Source: Amorphoplanes digitatis (GTDB lineage: Bacteria; Actinomycetota; Actinomycetes; Mycobacteriales; Micromonosporaceae). Taken from it: a stretch of DNA of 64,000 nt. Each line of letters starts with the position of its first letter. Within the stretch, counting starts at the first letter, position 1. A program made the translations under genes and the position numbers. Below the pieces are notes generated by a model. The model made no database searches, had not been told where the DNA came from, and was given only the letters and a program-made list of their open reading frames with translations. The stretch lies in contig NZ_JACHNH010000001.1 of assembly GCF_014205335.1 (NCBI RefSeq), forward strand, positions 8,702,001 to 8,766,000, given 5' to 3'. This document shows, piece after piece, positions 20,390 to 27,745 of this stretch.

Positions 20390-21613
20390 ATGGCGGCACC
20401 CCAGAATCCCTACGACGCGGTCCTGCACGCGGCCCGCGACGTGGCGAAGCTCGACTGCGCCCTGGACGCCGAGATGCTGGGCACCGCACTCCTCGGCAGC
20501 GTCTACTCCGTGGCGACCACCGACCGCGCCGCGGCGGTCCGGGAGTTCGTCGGACAATTCCTGACCACGACCGCCCGGCGCCGCACGGCCTCGGCGACGA
20601 CCATCCGCGAGGTCTTCGCGGCGCTCGTGCCGGACGCGCCGGGCGCGGCCGAGGTCCGCCGCGGCGCGCAGGCTCCGGCCTGGACGGAGCAGCTCGGCCG
20701 GGTGCGTCCGACCGGCTGCTACGCGTACGGCGACGTGTACGGCGACCAGACGTCCTACCTGGTCACCTTCGCCTACGACGACGAAGAGGACGGCGGGCCG
20801 GCGCACGCCGTGGTGGCGCTCGTCGACCACAACATCGGCATCACCAAGGACATCTTCGTAGGCGGCCCGGCCGAACGCGTGCTGGCCCAGGTCCGCGAGA
20901 TGTGCGCGAGCGACGAGCTGACCTGGTTCCGCGAGGAGGACCCCGGCCGCCTGCGCGGCGAGGTGAGCAAGTACCTGGAGATCACCGACGGCCTCAGCGA
21001 CCTGCCGTCGGACGGCAACCTGGCCACGGACCGGGCGCTGGCCACGGCCCGGCTCGCCCTGCTGCCGGCGTCGACGGTCCCGGCGCTGGCGGAGCCGCCG
21101 GAGCTCAGCGGTCCGGATCGCGAGCGGCTGCTGCGCGACTTCCTGTCCTCTCCGGAGGCGGCCCGCTTCACCCTCAACGACGTGTCGGCCGACGACGAGC
21201 TGGCGTCGCTGCACTTCTGCCTGAGCCTGATCCTCGACCACGCGGCGAGCCTGCCGGAGCCGGACCCGCTGCGCTGGAGCCCGGCGGTCGCGGGCCTGTT
21301 CCTCCAGGACTGGGTGCACCGCCGCGCGGTGCTCGACATGGACGACGCGGCGATGCTGCCCCGGGTGACCCGGGCCTGGTCGGCCTACGCGACCCGCAAG
21401 CGCGGCCTGCCGGCCGCCGCCTGGGAGCAGACGGACACCGTGGTCGAGGAGATGATCCCGGAGTTCGCCCGGCTGTACGCCACCGGCGAGAGGCGCAGCC
21501 CGGCGACGGCGGCGGTGGCCCAGCTGATCTCGGAGGGCGTCGACCCGAACGACACGGCGGCCATAGACGCCTGGATCGAGAACAACCGGCACCGCCTCAC
21601 CGACGACTCCTGA
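20390..21613 (+). CDS. Conserved actinobacterial protein of unknown function, 407 aa
   Basis: This soluble, acidic, alpha-helical protein reads MAAPQNPYDAVLHAARDVAKLDC... It has no membrane segment or signal peptide. The middle contains a beta-rich patch with YAYGDVYGDQTSYLVTFAYDDEEDG and AVVALVDHNIGITKDIF. The second half is helical with a conserved-looking LHFCLSLILDHAASLPEPDPLRWSP and a C-terminal WIENNRHRL. It starts 35 bp after the GTPase pair and is probably in their operon, which makes it a candidate partner. Start ATG 20390. A terminator follows the stop. I recognise no domain. Confidence 0.8.
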   Translation: MAAPQNPYDAVLHAARDVAKLDCALDAEMLGTALLGSVYSVATTDRAAAVREFVGQFLTTTARRRTASATTIREVFAALVPDAPGAAEVRRGAQAPAWTEQLGRVRPTGCYAYGDVYGDQTSYLVTFAYDDEEDGGPAHAVVALVDHNIGITKDIFVGGPAERVLAQVREMCASDELTWFREEDPGRLRGEVSKYLEITDGLSDLPSDGNLATDRALATARLALLPASTVPALAEPPELSGPDRERLLRDFLSSPEAARFTLNDVSADDELASLHFCLSLILDHAASLPEPDPLRWSPAVAGLFLQDWVHRRAVLDMDDAAMLPRVTRAWSAYATRKRGLPAAAWEQTDTVVEEMIPEFARLYATGERRSPATAAVAQLISEGVDPNDTAAIDAWIENNRHRLTDDS

Positions 21614-21622
21614 GCGGGGTTA

Positions 21623-21657
21623 CCTCACCCGGCGAACCTCCACGTCGCCGGGTGAGG
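21623..21657. terminator. Bidirectional terminator
   Basis: CCTCACCCGGCG (21623-21634) and CGCCGGGTGAGG (21646-21657) form a perfect 12-bp stem with an 11-base loop. It lies between the 407-aa gene and the convergent 81-aa gene. Confidence 0.85.
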
Positions 21658-21664
21658 GGCCTGT

Positions 21665-21910
21665 TCACCAGCGGTTCTGGTGGTCCTGCGGCTGCGGGTC
21701 GGCGTGGTGCCGTCCCATCCGGGAGCTGCGGTGCAGCGCGCCCGTGCGGTCGTCGGCGCGGTGCATGAGCTCCGCCCGGTGGCTGCCGCGATAGGCGCGG
21801 ACCGCCGTCGCGGCCAGGCCACCATCGGGGCCCGCCGGCTGATATCGGTGGCTGTTGTGTGTGCGTTCCGCGCTGCGGGCGGGTCGGACGTTCTGCGGGC
21901 GTTCGGTCAC
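21665..21910 (-). CDS. Small basic His/Arg-rich protein, 81 aa, coupled to a surface protein
   Basis: This gene starts at GTG 21910, which overlaps the stop of the upstream gene (GTGA), and is preceded by a perfect GGAGG at the right spacing. That decides the start, although the same frame stays open far upstream. The product begins MTERPQNVRPARSAERTHNS and ends PQPQDHQNRW. It is rich in R, H, Q and N, without signal peptide or membrane segment, and probably disordered. No family is recognised. Coupling suggests it works with, or balances, the repeat-rich surface protein encoded upstream. Confidence 0.65.
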   Translation of the reverse strand: MTERPQNVRPARSAERTHNSHRYQPAGPDGGLAATAVRAYRGSHRAELMHRADDRTGALHRSSRMGRHHADPQPQDHQNRW

Positions 21911-23145
21911 TGCTGACCTCCGGCGGGAGTCGGGCCGGGCGCGGGCTTCGCGACCCGGATGGTGACGGTTTTCCCGGCCGGTTCCGGCCGGTCGCGTACG
22001 GCGTCGAGGACGCGCTCGGGTACGGCCGCGATCGTCACGCGGCGGCCGTCCCCGTCGGCGGGTTCGATGTGGACCTTGATCGTCCGGTCCCGGCCCGCGC
22101 GGTGCTGCGACCGGCGCGCGCGGCGGGCCGGGTCGTCGCACTTCCCGCGCCGGAGCCGTGCCGGGCGGTGATGGTGCGCCGGCCGGGCCGAGCAGTCGGT
22201 GCGGTCCATGCACCACGCCGGATGGACCGGCTTCGCCGGCGGCTCCTGCGGCTCGCCGCCGCCCGGCGAACCGTCCGGGTCGTCCGAACCGCCGCGCGGC
22301 GAGCCGCCCGAACCGCCGTCCCCGGACGGCCGGCCCGAACCGCCGTCCGGGGAGTCCGGCACGGCGGGCAGATCCGGCACGGCCGGCAGATCCGCCACGA
22401 CCGGCAGGTCCGGCACGGTCGGCAGGTCCGGCACGGCGGGCAGATCCGGCACGGCCGGGAGATCCGGCACGGTCGGCAGATCCGGCACGGGCGGGAGATC
22501 CCGCGCGGGCGGGAAGCCGGGGATCTGCCGGGACTCGTCCGGCACGGCCGGCTGCACCGGCAGCTGCGGAAGGCCGGGCGCCGACGGCTTGGTGGGCCGC
22601 ACCGGCCTCGCGGGCCTGCCGGCCGACGGGCCGGAGACCCCGGACCATCCGCCCCGGCCGGAGCCGGCGGGCCGCCAGGTCGAGTGCGCCGGGACGAGCC
22701 CCTTGGCCGGCGTCCGGCGGCGCGTGCTCTGGCCGTACCCCTTGGGTCTGGTCTTCTGTTTCTGAGCGTGACCCCGCACGACCCCGGGCCCGCCCGGTGA
22801 CGACGACCCGGCGGACGCCGAGGCGTCCGGTGTTCCGGCGCCCGGCCCGGCCGAGGCCTGCGGCGAGACCCGCACGGGCCCGGACGACGCCGGCGGAAGG
22901 AACGGCACGTCCATCGCCCCGCCGCGGTTCTCCTCGAGTTCGTTGGATCCCGCGGTGATCGCCGCCAGCGTCGGCAATGATGCCAAACCGACCAACATGG
23001 CAACAATCAGTACATATCGGCGCGTGGTTCCGGCGAATCCGTGCTCGGCACTGTAGACACCGTTCAAGCGCCTGCGCATCACCTTGACCGGCGGGACGAG
23101 CCCGTCGTCGCCCGGTTGCTCCGGCACGGCCTGCACCCCCTGCAC
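21907..23145 (-). CDS. Single-pass membrane/surface protein with PDLPxV hexapeptide repeats
   Basis: This protein of up to 412 aa has one N-terminal transmembrane segment (RRYVLIVAMLVGLASLPTLAAI, about residues 42-63) and no catalytic domain. After a Ser/Ala/Pro linker comes a basic stretch (QKQKTRPKGYGQSTRRR). Eight hexapeptide repeats PDLPAV/PDLPTV follow, encoded at about 22345-22500, then a Gly/Asp/Ser region, a Cys/His patch (HPAWCMDRTDCSARPAHHH) and a C-terminal segment KVHIEPADGDGRRVTIAAV. The start is uncertain: GTG 23145 is the longest, and ATG 23079 (MRRRLNGVYS) is a reasonable alternative. It is probably an envelope protein of unknown function. Confidence 0.75.
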   Translation of the reverse strand: MQGVQAVPEQPGDDGLVPPVKVMRRRLNGVYSAEHGFAGTTRRYVLIVAMLVGLASLPTLAAITAGSNELEENRGGAMDVPFLPPASSGPVRVSPQASAGPGAGTPDASASAGSSSPGGPGVVRGHAQKQKTRPKGYGQSTRRRTPAKGLVPAHSTWRPAGSGRGGWSGVSGPSAGRPARPVRPTKPSAPGLPQLPVQPAVPDESRQIPGFPPARDLPPVPDLPTVPDLPAVPDLPAVPDLPTVPDLPVVADLPAVPDLPAVPDSPDGGSGRPSGDGGSGGSPRGGSDDPDGSPGGGEPQEPPAKPVHPAWCMDRTDCSARPAHHHRPARLRRGKCDDPARRARRSQHRAGRDRTIKVHIEPADGDGRRVTIAAVPERVLDAVRDRPEPAGKTVTIRVAKPAPGPTPAGGQQ

Positions 23146-23546
23146 ATAAAGATCGACTTGGATCGGACTCGGCTATCGAGGTGAACGACGCATGCCCGTC
23201 CGGGCAGCGGCGAAAAGTGCCCGTTCAGACGGAAGTGACCGTACGAAAACCGCTTAATAGGACAAAAGTGGGCACCAATGGCCGAGCCGAGATTTCGTAT
23301 CTGTGATCGACCTGACCTGTGGCGCCACTCACGTTCTCTGCGAGGATGGTGACGACGGCACCGCCGTCGCCGGCTGTACATCAGCGGAAGGCGGTGGTCG
23401 TCGTTACTCCCCCAGGCGGGGTCTTCCACCACGCCTGCCAGCCGCGCGGCAACCCCACCCGGGCCAGGCGCGGCGCACCCCAGCGGTCAGCCGCGCGGAC
23501 GGGCAACACCCGCCGTGGGCCAGAGAGATGAAACAGGGAGACACGG
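23146..23546. promoter_or_regulatory. Divergent promoter region, no gene seen
   Basis: This region of about 400 bp separates the surface-protein gene and the dehydrogenase operon. It holds a lower-GC patch at about 23230-23300 that could contain promoters for both directions. No frame shows a domain or codon bias, and no clear palindrome was found. GGGAG at about 23539 is the ribosome site of the next gene. Confidence 0.4.
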
Positions 23547-24686
23547 ATGGCGAACGGCGAAAGCGAAGTCGGGGCAGACGCCCCGGCGGGCGGTTTCGTT
23601 CAGCTGCTCACGCCCGACGGTGAGCGCGTGGACAGCGCCACCACGGCGGACGGCGTGACGTACTCGGTCGACTTCACCGACGACGAGTACCGCGAGCTCT
23701 ACCGGGACCTCGTGACGGTCCGCCGCCTCGACGCCGAGGCGACCGCGCTGCAACGGCAGGGCGAGCTGGGCATCTGGGCCAGCCTGCTGGGCCAGGAGGC
23801 CGCACAGGTCGGCTCGGGCCGCGCGCTGCGACCGCAGGACATGGCGTTCCCCACCTACCGCGAGCACGGCGTGCTCTACACCCGCGGTATCGACCCGATC
23901 ATGCCGTTCGGCCTGTTCCGCGGCGTCGATCAGGGCGGCTGGGACGCGAACAAGTACAAGTTCAACGGCTACACGATCGTCATCGGGTCGCAGACGCTGC
24001 ACGCCACCGGCTACGCCATGGGCATCACCATGGACGGCAAGACCGGCACCCCGGACGGCGAGGCGGTCATCGCCTACTTCGGCGACGGCGCCACCAGCCA
24101 GGGCGAGGTCAACGAGTCGTTCGTCTGGGCCGGGGTGTTCCACGCCCCGATGGTCTTCTTCTGCCAGAACAACCAGTACGCGATCTCCGAGCCGCTCGAG
24201 CGGCAGACCCGCATCCCGCTCTACCGGCGCGCGGCGGGCTTCGGCTTCCCCGGCGTACGGATCGACGGCAACGACGTGCTTGCCACCTACGCGGTGACCC
24301 GCGCGGCGCTGGACCAGGCGCGCAACGGCCAGGGCCCGACCCTGATCGAGGCGTACACCTACCGGATGGGCGCGCACACCAGCTCCGACGACCCGACCCG
24401 CTACCGCATCGCCAGCGAGGTCGAGTCCTGGAAGGCCAAGGACCCGATCAGCCGGCTGAAGGCGTTCCTGACCAAGCAGCAGATCGCCGACGACACGTTC
24501 TTCGGCGAGGTCGACGACTCGGCCCGCACCCTCGCGCTCGACCTGCGCGAACGGGTCCTGGCGATGCCGGATCCCCAACCCGTCTCGATGTTCGACCACG
24601 TCTACCCGAACGGCTCGCCCGAGATCGACGCACAGCGCGCCCAGTTCGCCGCCTACGAGGCCTCGTTCGAAGGGAGCGCACACTGA
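23547..24686 (+). CDS. bkdA: 2-oxoacid dehydrogenase E1 component, alpha subunit (branched-chain type)
   Basis: This 379-aa thiamine-diphosphate enzyme subunit decarboxylates 2-oxoacids. The TPP-binding motif GDGATSQGEVNESFVWAGVF...NN is present near residues 180-210, as are the YREHG loop and the C-terminal MGAHTSSDDPTRYR phosphorylation-loop-like region. Start ATG 23547 follows GGGAGACACGG. It leads E1alpha-E1beta-E2 with overlapping stops and starts. In actinobacteria the pyruvate enzyme normally uses a fused AceE, so alpha/beta E1 operons of this type are usually branched-chain 2-oxoacid dehydrogenases (as for the mycobacterial genes once called pdhABC). Substrate preference is inference; pyruvate cannot be excluded. 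Confidence 0.93.
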   Translation: MANGESEVGADAPAGGFVQLLTPDGERVDSATTADGVTYSVDFTDDEYRELYRDLVTVRRLDAEATALQRQGELGIWASLLGQEAAQVGSGRALRPQDMAFPTYREHGVLYTRGIDPIMPFGLFRGVDQGGWDANKYKFNGYTIVIGSQTLHATGYAMGITMDGKTGTPDGEAVIAYFGDGATSQGEVNESFVWAGVFHAPMVFFCQNNQYAISEPLERQTRIPLYRRAAGFGFPGVRIDGNDVLATYAVTRAALDQARNGQGPTLIEAYTYRMGAHTSSDDPTRYRIASEVESWKAKDPISRLKAFLTKQQIADDTFFGEVDDSARTLALDLRERVLAMPDPQPVSMFDHVYPNGSPEIDAQRAQFAAYEASFEGSAH

Positions 24687-25666
24687 TGTCCGAGACTCTG
24701 ACCCTAGGTAAGGCCCTGAACCACGGCCTGCGCCGCGCGCTCGAGAACGACCCCAAGGTCGTCATCATGGGCGAGGACGTCGGCAAGCTCGGCGGCGTCT
24801 TCCGGATCACCGACGGCCTCCAGAAGGACTTCGGCGACGACCGCGTCATCGACACCCCGCTGGCCGAGGCCGGCATCATCGGCACCGCGGTCGGCCTGGC
24901 CATCCGCGGCTACCGGCCGGTCTGCGAGATCCAGTTCGACGGGTTCGTCTTCCCGGCGTACAACCAGATCGTCGCCCAGGTCGCGAAGATGTACTACCGC
25001 TCGCGCGGCAACGTCCGGCTGCCGATCGTCATCCGGATCCCGTATGGCGGCGGCATCGGCGCGGTGGAGCACCACTCCGAGTCGCCCGAGGCGTACTTCG
25101 CGCACACCCCCGGCCTCAAGGTCGTGACCTGCTCGAACCCGGCCGACGCGTACGGAATGATCCAGCAGTCGATCGACTCCGACGACCCGATCGTGTTCTT
25201 CGAGCCGAAGCGCCGCTACTGGGACAAGGGCGAGGTCGACCTCGACGCTCCGGCCTCGTTCCCGCTGCACGCGTCGCGGGTCGCCCGCGAGGGCTCGGAC
25301 GCCACCGTCATCGCCTACGGCCCGATGGTCAAGACGGCCCTGGACGCGGCGCAGGCCGCGGCCGAGGACGGGCGCACGCTCGAGGTCATCGACCTGCGCA
25401 CCCTCTCGCCGCTCGACCTGGGCCCGGTGTACGACTCCGTCCGCAAGACGGGCCGTGCCGTTGTCGTGCACGAGGCCCCCGGCAACCTCGGCCTCGGCGC
25501 CGAGATCGCCGCCCGGATCACCCAGGAGTGCTTCTACTCCCTCGAGGCGCCGGTCCTGCGGGTCTCGGGCTACGACGTGCCCTACCCGGCCGCGCGCGTC
25601 GAGGAGGAGTACCTGCCCGACCTGGACCGGGTGCTCGACGCCGTCGACCGCTCGTTCGGCTGGTGA
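24686..25666 (+). CDS. bkdB: 2-oxoacid dehydrogenase E1 component, beta subunit
   Basis: This 326-aa transketolase-like beta subunit forms the E1 heterotetramer with BkdA. The family is recognisable from NHGLRRALENDPKVVIMGEDVG near the start, DTPLAEAGIIGTAVGLAIRGYRPVCEIQF, RIPYGGGIGAVEHHSES and the C-terminal transketolase domain (DLRTLSPLD...VVVHEAP). The ATG at 24686 overlaps the upstream TGA (TGATG), so expression is coupled. It lacks the E2 or E3 activities; E2 follows and no E3 gene is present in this window. Confidence 0.95.
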   Translation: MSETLTLGKALNHGLRRALENDPKVVIMGEDVGKLGGVFRITDGLQKDFGDDRVIDTPLAEAGIIGTAVGLAIRGYRPVCEIQFDGFVFPAYNQIVAQVAKMYYRSRGNVRLPIVIRIPYGGGIGAVEHHSESPEAYFAHTPGLKVVTCSNPADAYGMIQQSIDSDDPIVFFEPKRRYWDKGEVDLDAPASFPLHASRVAREGSDATVIAYGPMVKTALDAAQAAAEDGRTLEVIDLRTLSPLDLGPVYDSVRKTGRAVVVHEAPGNLGLGAEIAARITQECFYSLEAPVLRVSGYDVPYPAARVEEEYLPDLDRVLDAVDRSFGW

Positions 25667-25671
25667 CGGGG

Positions 25672-27147
25672 ATGTCGCGGATCAAGGAGTTCAACCTGCC
25701 CGACCTGGGCGAGGGGTTGACCGAGGGCGAGATCCTGACCTGGCTGGTCCAGGTCGGCGAGACGATCGAGCTCAATCAGCCGATCGTCGAGGTGGAGACG
25801 GCGAAGGCGGCGGTCGAGATCCCCGCGAAGTGGGCGGGCGTCGTCACGCAGATCTTCCACGAGGCCGGCACGACGGTCGAGGTCGGCTCGCCGATCATCT
25901 CGATCGACACCCAGCCCGGCGCGGGCCCGATCCCCTCGGCCGAGTCACTCGCGGCCGTCGAGGTCGCGCCGGCGGAGGGCGCGGTCGAGCCCGGCCTGAT
26001 CGGTGGTCCGGCTCCGGGCGGCCGCACGGCCGTCCTGGTCGGCTACGGCCCGAAGACCGCCGCCGCGAAGCGCCGACCCCGCATCGGTACGCCCACCGGC
26101 CTGACAACCGCAGCACCGGCAACCCCGCCTGCGGCGGCTACCGCGGTGGCGGCCCCGGCGGCACCCGCGGCCGTTGCGCCGGCTCCGGCTCCGGTGGCCG
26201 CACCGGCGCCGGCCGCACCGGCACCCGCCTCTCCGGCGGCACGCGTCCGGCCCGCCGGGCCCGTGCTGGCCAAGCCGCCGGTGCGCAAGCTCGCCCGGGA
26301 CCTCGGCGTCGACCTGTCGACGATCGCCGGCACCGGCCCGCTGGGTTCGGTGACGCGTGAGGACGTGCAGCGGACCGTGGCGGCGCCCGCCGAGGCCGTC
26401 GCCGCCCGGCCGGCCTCCGCGCCGGCCGCGGTCTTCGACGCCTCGCGGGAGCAGCGCATCCCGATCAAGGGCGTGCGCAAGCTGACGGCCGAGAACATGG
26501 TCGCCTCGGCGTTCACGGCGCCGCACGTTACCGAGTTCCTGACCGTGGACGTGACCCGGTCGATGAAGTCGCTCGAGCGGATCAAGGCACGGCCCGAGTT
26601 CCGCGACGTCCGGATCTCGCCGCTGCTGCTCGTGGCGAAGGCGGTGCTGCTGGCGGTCAAGCGGCACCCGATGGTCAACTCGACCTGGTCCGCGGCGACG
26701 AACGAGATCATCGTCAAGGACTACGTCAACCTGGGCATCGCGGCGGCGACCGAGCGCGGCCTGATCGTGCCGAACGTCAAGGACGCCGGGCGGCTCACGC
26801 TGCGTGAGCTGGCAGATGCTTTGAACGCCCTTGTGCAAACCGCTAAGTCGGGCAAGACGCCGCCGTCGGACATGTCGGGCGGAACCCTCTCGATCACCAA
26901 CGTCGGCGTGTTCGGCGTGGACACCGGCACGCCGATCCTGCCGCCGGGCGAGGCGGCCATCCTGGTGTTCGGGGCGATCCGTCCCACGCCGTGGGTGCAC
27001 AAGGGGAAGATCAAGATTCGCCAGGTCACCACCCTGGGCCTGTCCTTCGACCACCGCATGGTGGACGGCGAACTGGGCTCGAAGTTCCTGCGCGACATCG
27101 GCGCCTTCCTCGAGGACCCGGAGGGCGCACTGCTCTCCTGGACCTGA
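25672..27147 (+). CDS. bkdC: Dihydrolipoamide acyltransferase E2 of the branched-chain 2-oxoacid dehydrogenase
   Basis: This 491-aa E2 transfers the acyl group from E1 to CoA. The lipoyl domain (residues 1-80) carries the modified lysine in VETAKAAVEI at residue 45. An Ala/Pro linker follows, then the peripheral subunit-binding domain VRKLARDLGVDLSTIAGTG near residue 203, and a catalytic domain ending in SFDHRMVDGELGSKFL, where HxxxDG is the active site. ATG 25672 is preferred; GTG 25663, which overlaps the E1beta stop as GTGA, is an alternative adding three residues. The order E1alpha-E1beta-E2 is one transcription unit. It feeds acyl-CoAs into branched-chain amino-acid breakdown or branched fatty-acid primers. 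Confidence 0.96.
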   Translation: MSRIKEFNLPDLGEGLTEGEILTWLVQVGETIELNQPIVEVETAKAAVEIPAKWAGVVTQIFHEAGTTVEVGSPIISIDTQPGAGPIPSAESLAAVEVAPAEGAVEPGLIGGPAPGGRTAVLVGYGPKTAAAKRRPRIGTPTGLTTAAPATPPAAATAVAAPAAPAAVAPAPAPVAAPAPAAPAPASPAARVRPAGPVLAKPPVRKLARDLGVDLSTIAGTGPLGSVTREDVQRTVAAPAEAVAARPASAPAAVFDASREQRIPIKGVRKLTAENMVASAFTAPHVTEFLTVDVTRSMKSLERIKARPEFRDVRISPLLLVAKAVLLAVKRHPMVNSTWSAATNEIIVKDYVNLGIAAATERGLIVPNVKDAGRLTLRELADALNALVQTAKSGKTPPSDMSGGTLSITNVGVFGVDTGTPILPPGEAAILVFGAIRPTPWVHKGKIKIRQVTTLGLSFDHRMVDGELGSKFLRDIGAFLEDPEGALLSWT

Positions 27148-27226
27148 GTTTCTTCTGGCGGGTGGGCTATGGAGCCTTCGATCCTTAGGCAGGTAAGCGG
27201 GATCACCCCCTAAATCGTTGGTGGGT

Positions 27227-27267
27227 CGTGTTCCGGCGCAGTTAAATAGATCTAGCGCCGGAACACG
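27227..27267. promoter_or_regulatory. Long inverted repeat upstream of the 45-aa gene
   Basis: CGTGTTCCGGCGC (27227-27239) and GCGCCGGAACACG (27255-27267) are a perfect 13-bp inverted repeat around an AT-rich 15-base centre (AGTTAAATAGATCTA). It lies 80 bases after bkdC and 45 bases before the 45-aa gene. It could be the bkd terminator, a repressor operator over a promoter (the centre resembles a -10), or a 5'-UTR hairpin. Confidence 0.6.
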
Positions 27268-27311
27268 GCACCAAAGACGAGGCCAGGCAGGCCGAGGGAG
27301 TGAGCACCACC

Positions 27312-27449
27312 ATGAGCACCATCGAGCGCATCCGCAACCGCCGCATCGCCAAGCGTGACGCCCGCGCCATCGAGCGCGCGATGACGTCCGCACCCACGCA
27401 GTCGATGCGTGACGAGATCGCCATCTTCAGCCAGCACCGCGTCTTCTGA
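27312..27449 (+). CDS. Small basic conserved protein, 45 aa
   Basis: This gene encodes MSTIERIRNRRIAKRDARA... ending IAIFSQHRVF. It is a strongly basic, helical peptide of a type I recall as annotated-hypothetical small proteins in Micromonosporaceae and other actinomycetes (memory, not a search). ATG 27312 lies 12 bases after GAGGGA; an in-frame GTG at 27300 is too close to the ribosome site. Codon choice is strongly GC-ending. It has its own terminator, and a striking inverted repeat precedes it. Nucleic-acid or membrane-surface binding would suit its charge, but no function is known to me. Confidence 0.75.
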   Translation: MSTIERIRNRRIAKRDARAIERAMTSAPTQSMRDEIAIFSQHRVF

Positions 27450-27476
27450 TCAATTTCTGATCGACGTCGCAATCGA

Positions 27477-27505
27477 ACGGCCCGCCCGGGTTCCGGGCGG
27501 GCCGT
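27477..27505 (+). terminator. Terminator of the 45-aa gene
   Basis: ACGGCCCGCCCGG / CCGGGCGGGCCGT is a perfect 13-bp stem with a three-base loop, 27 bases beyond the stop codon. Confidence 0.85.
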
Positions 27506-27745
27506 CGGCACATCAACCGGGGCAATTAGGGATTAACCGTCGCCCGGGGACGTGATTTTCGCCTCACCACTGCGCTCCGGACGGCGTACACCGGGATTCC
27601 TCGAACCCGCTACGACCGGTACGGTTGGTCCCGGTCGCCGCCCTGGCTCGGCCGGCCGGGCAACAGCGACCGGGCGACGCCCAGCTCGGCAGGGTCGGCC
27701 GCTCCGTGCGAAGCTGGCACGGCCGACAGTCATGGAGGAGGCGGT

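Noticed and set aside
21911..22648. An upstream extension of the 81-aa gene's frame
   Set aside because: It overlaps the surface-protein gene, has low-complexity Arg/Gly content and lacks a start with a ribosome site. GGAGG fixes the start at 21910.
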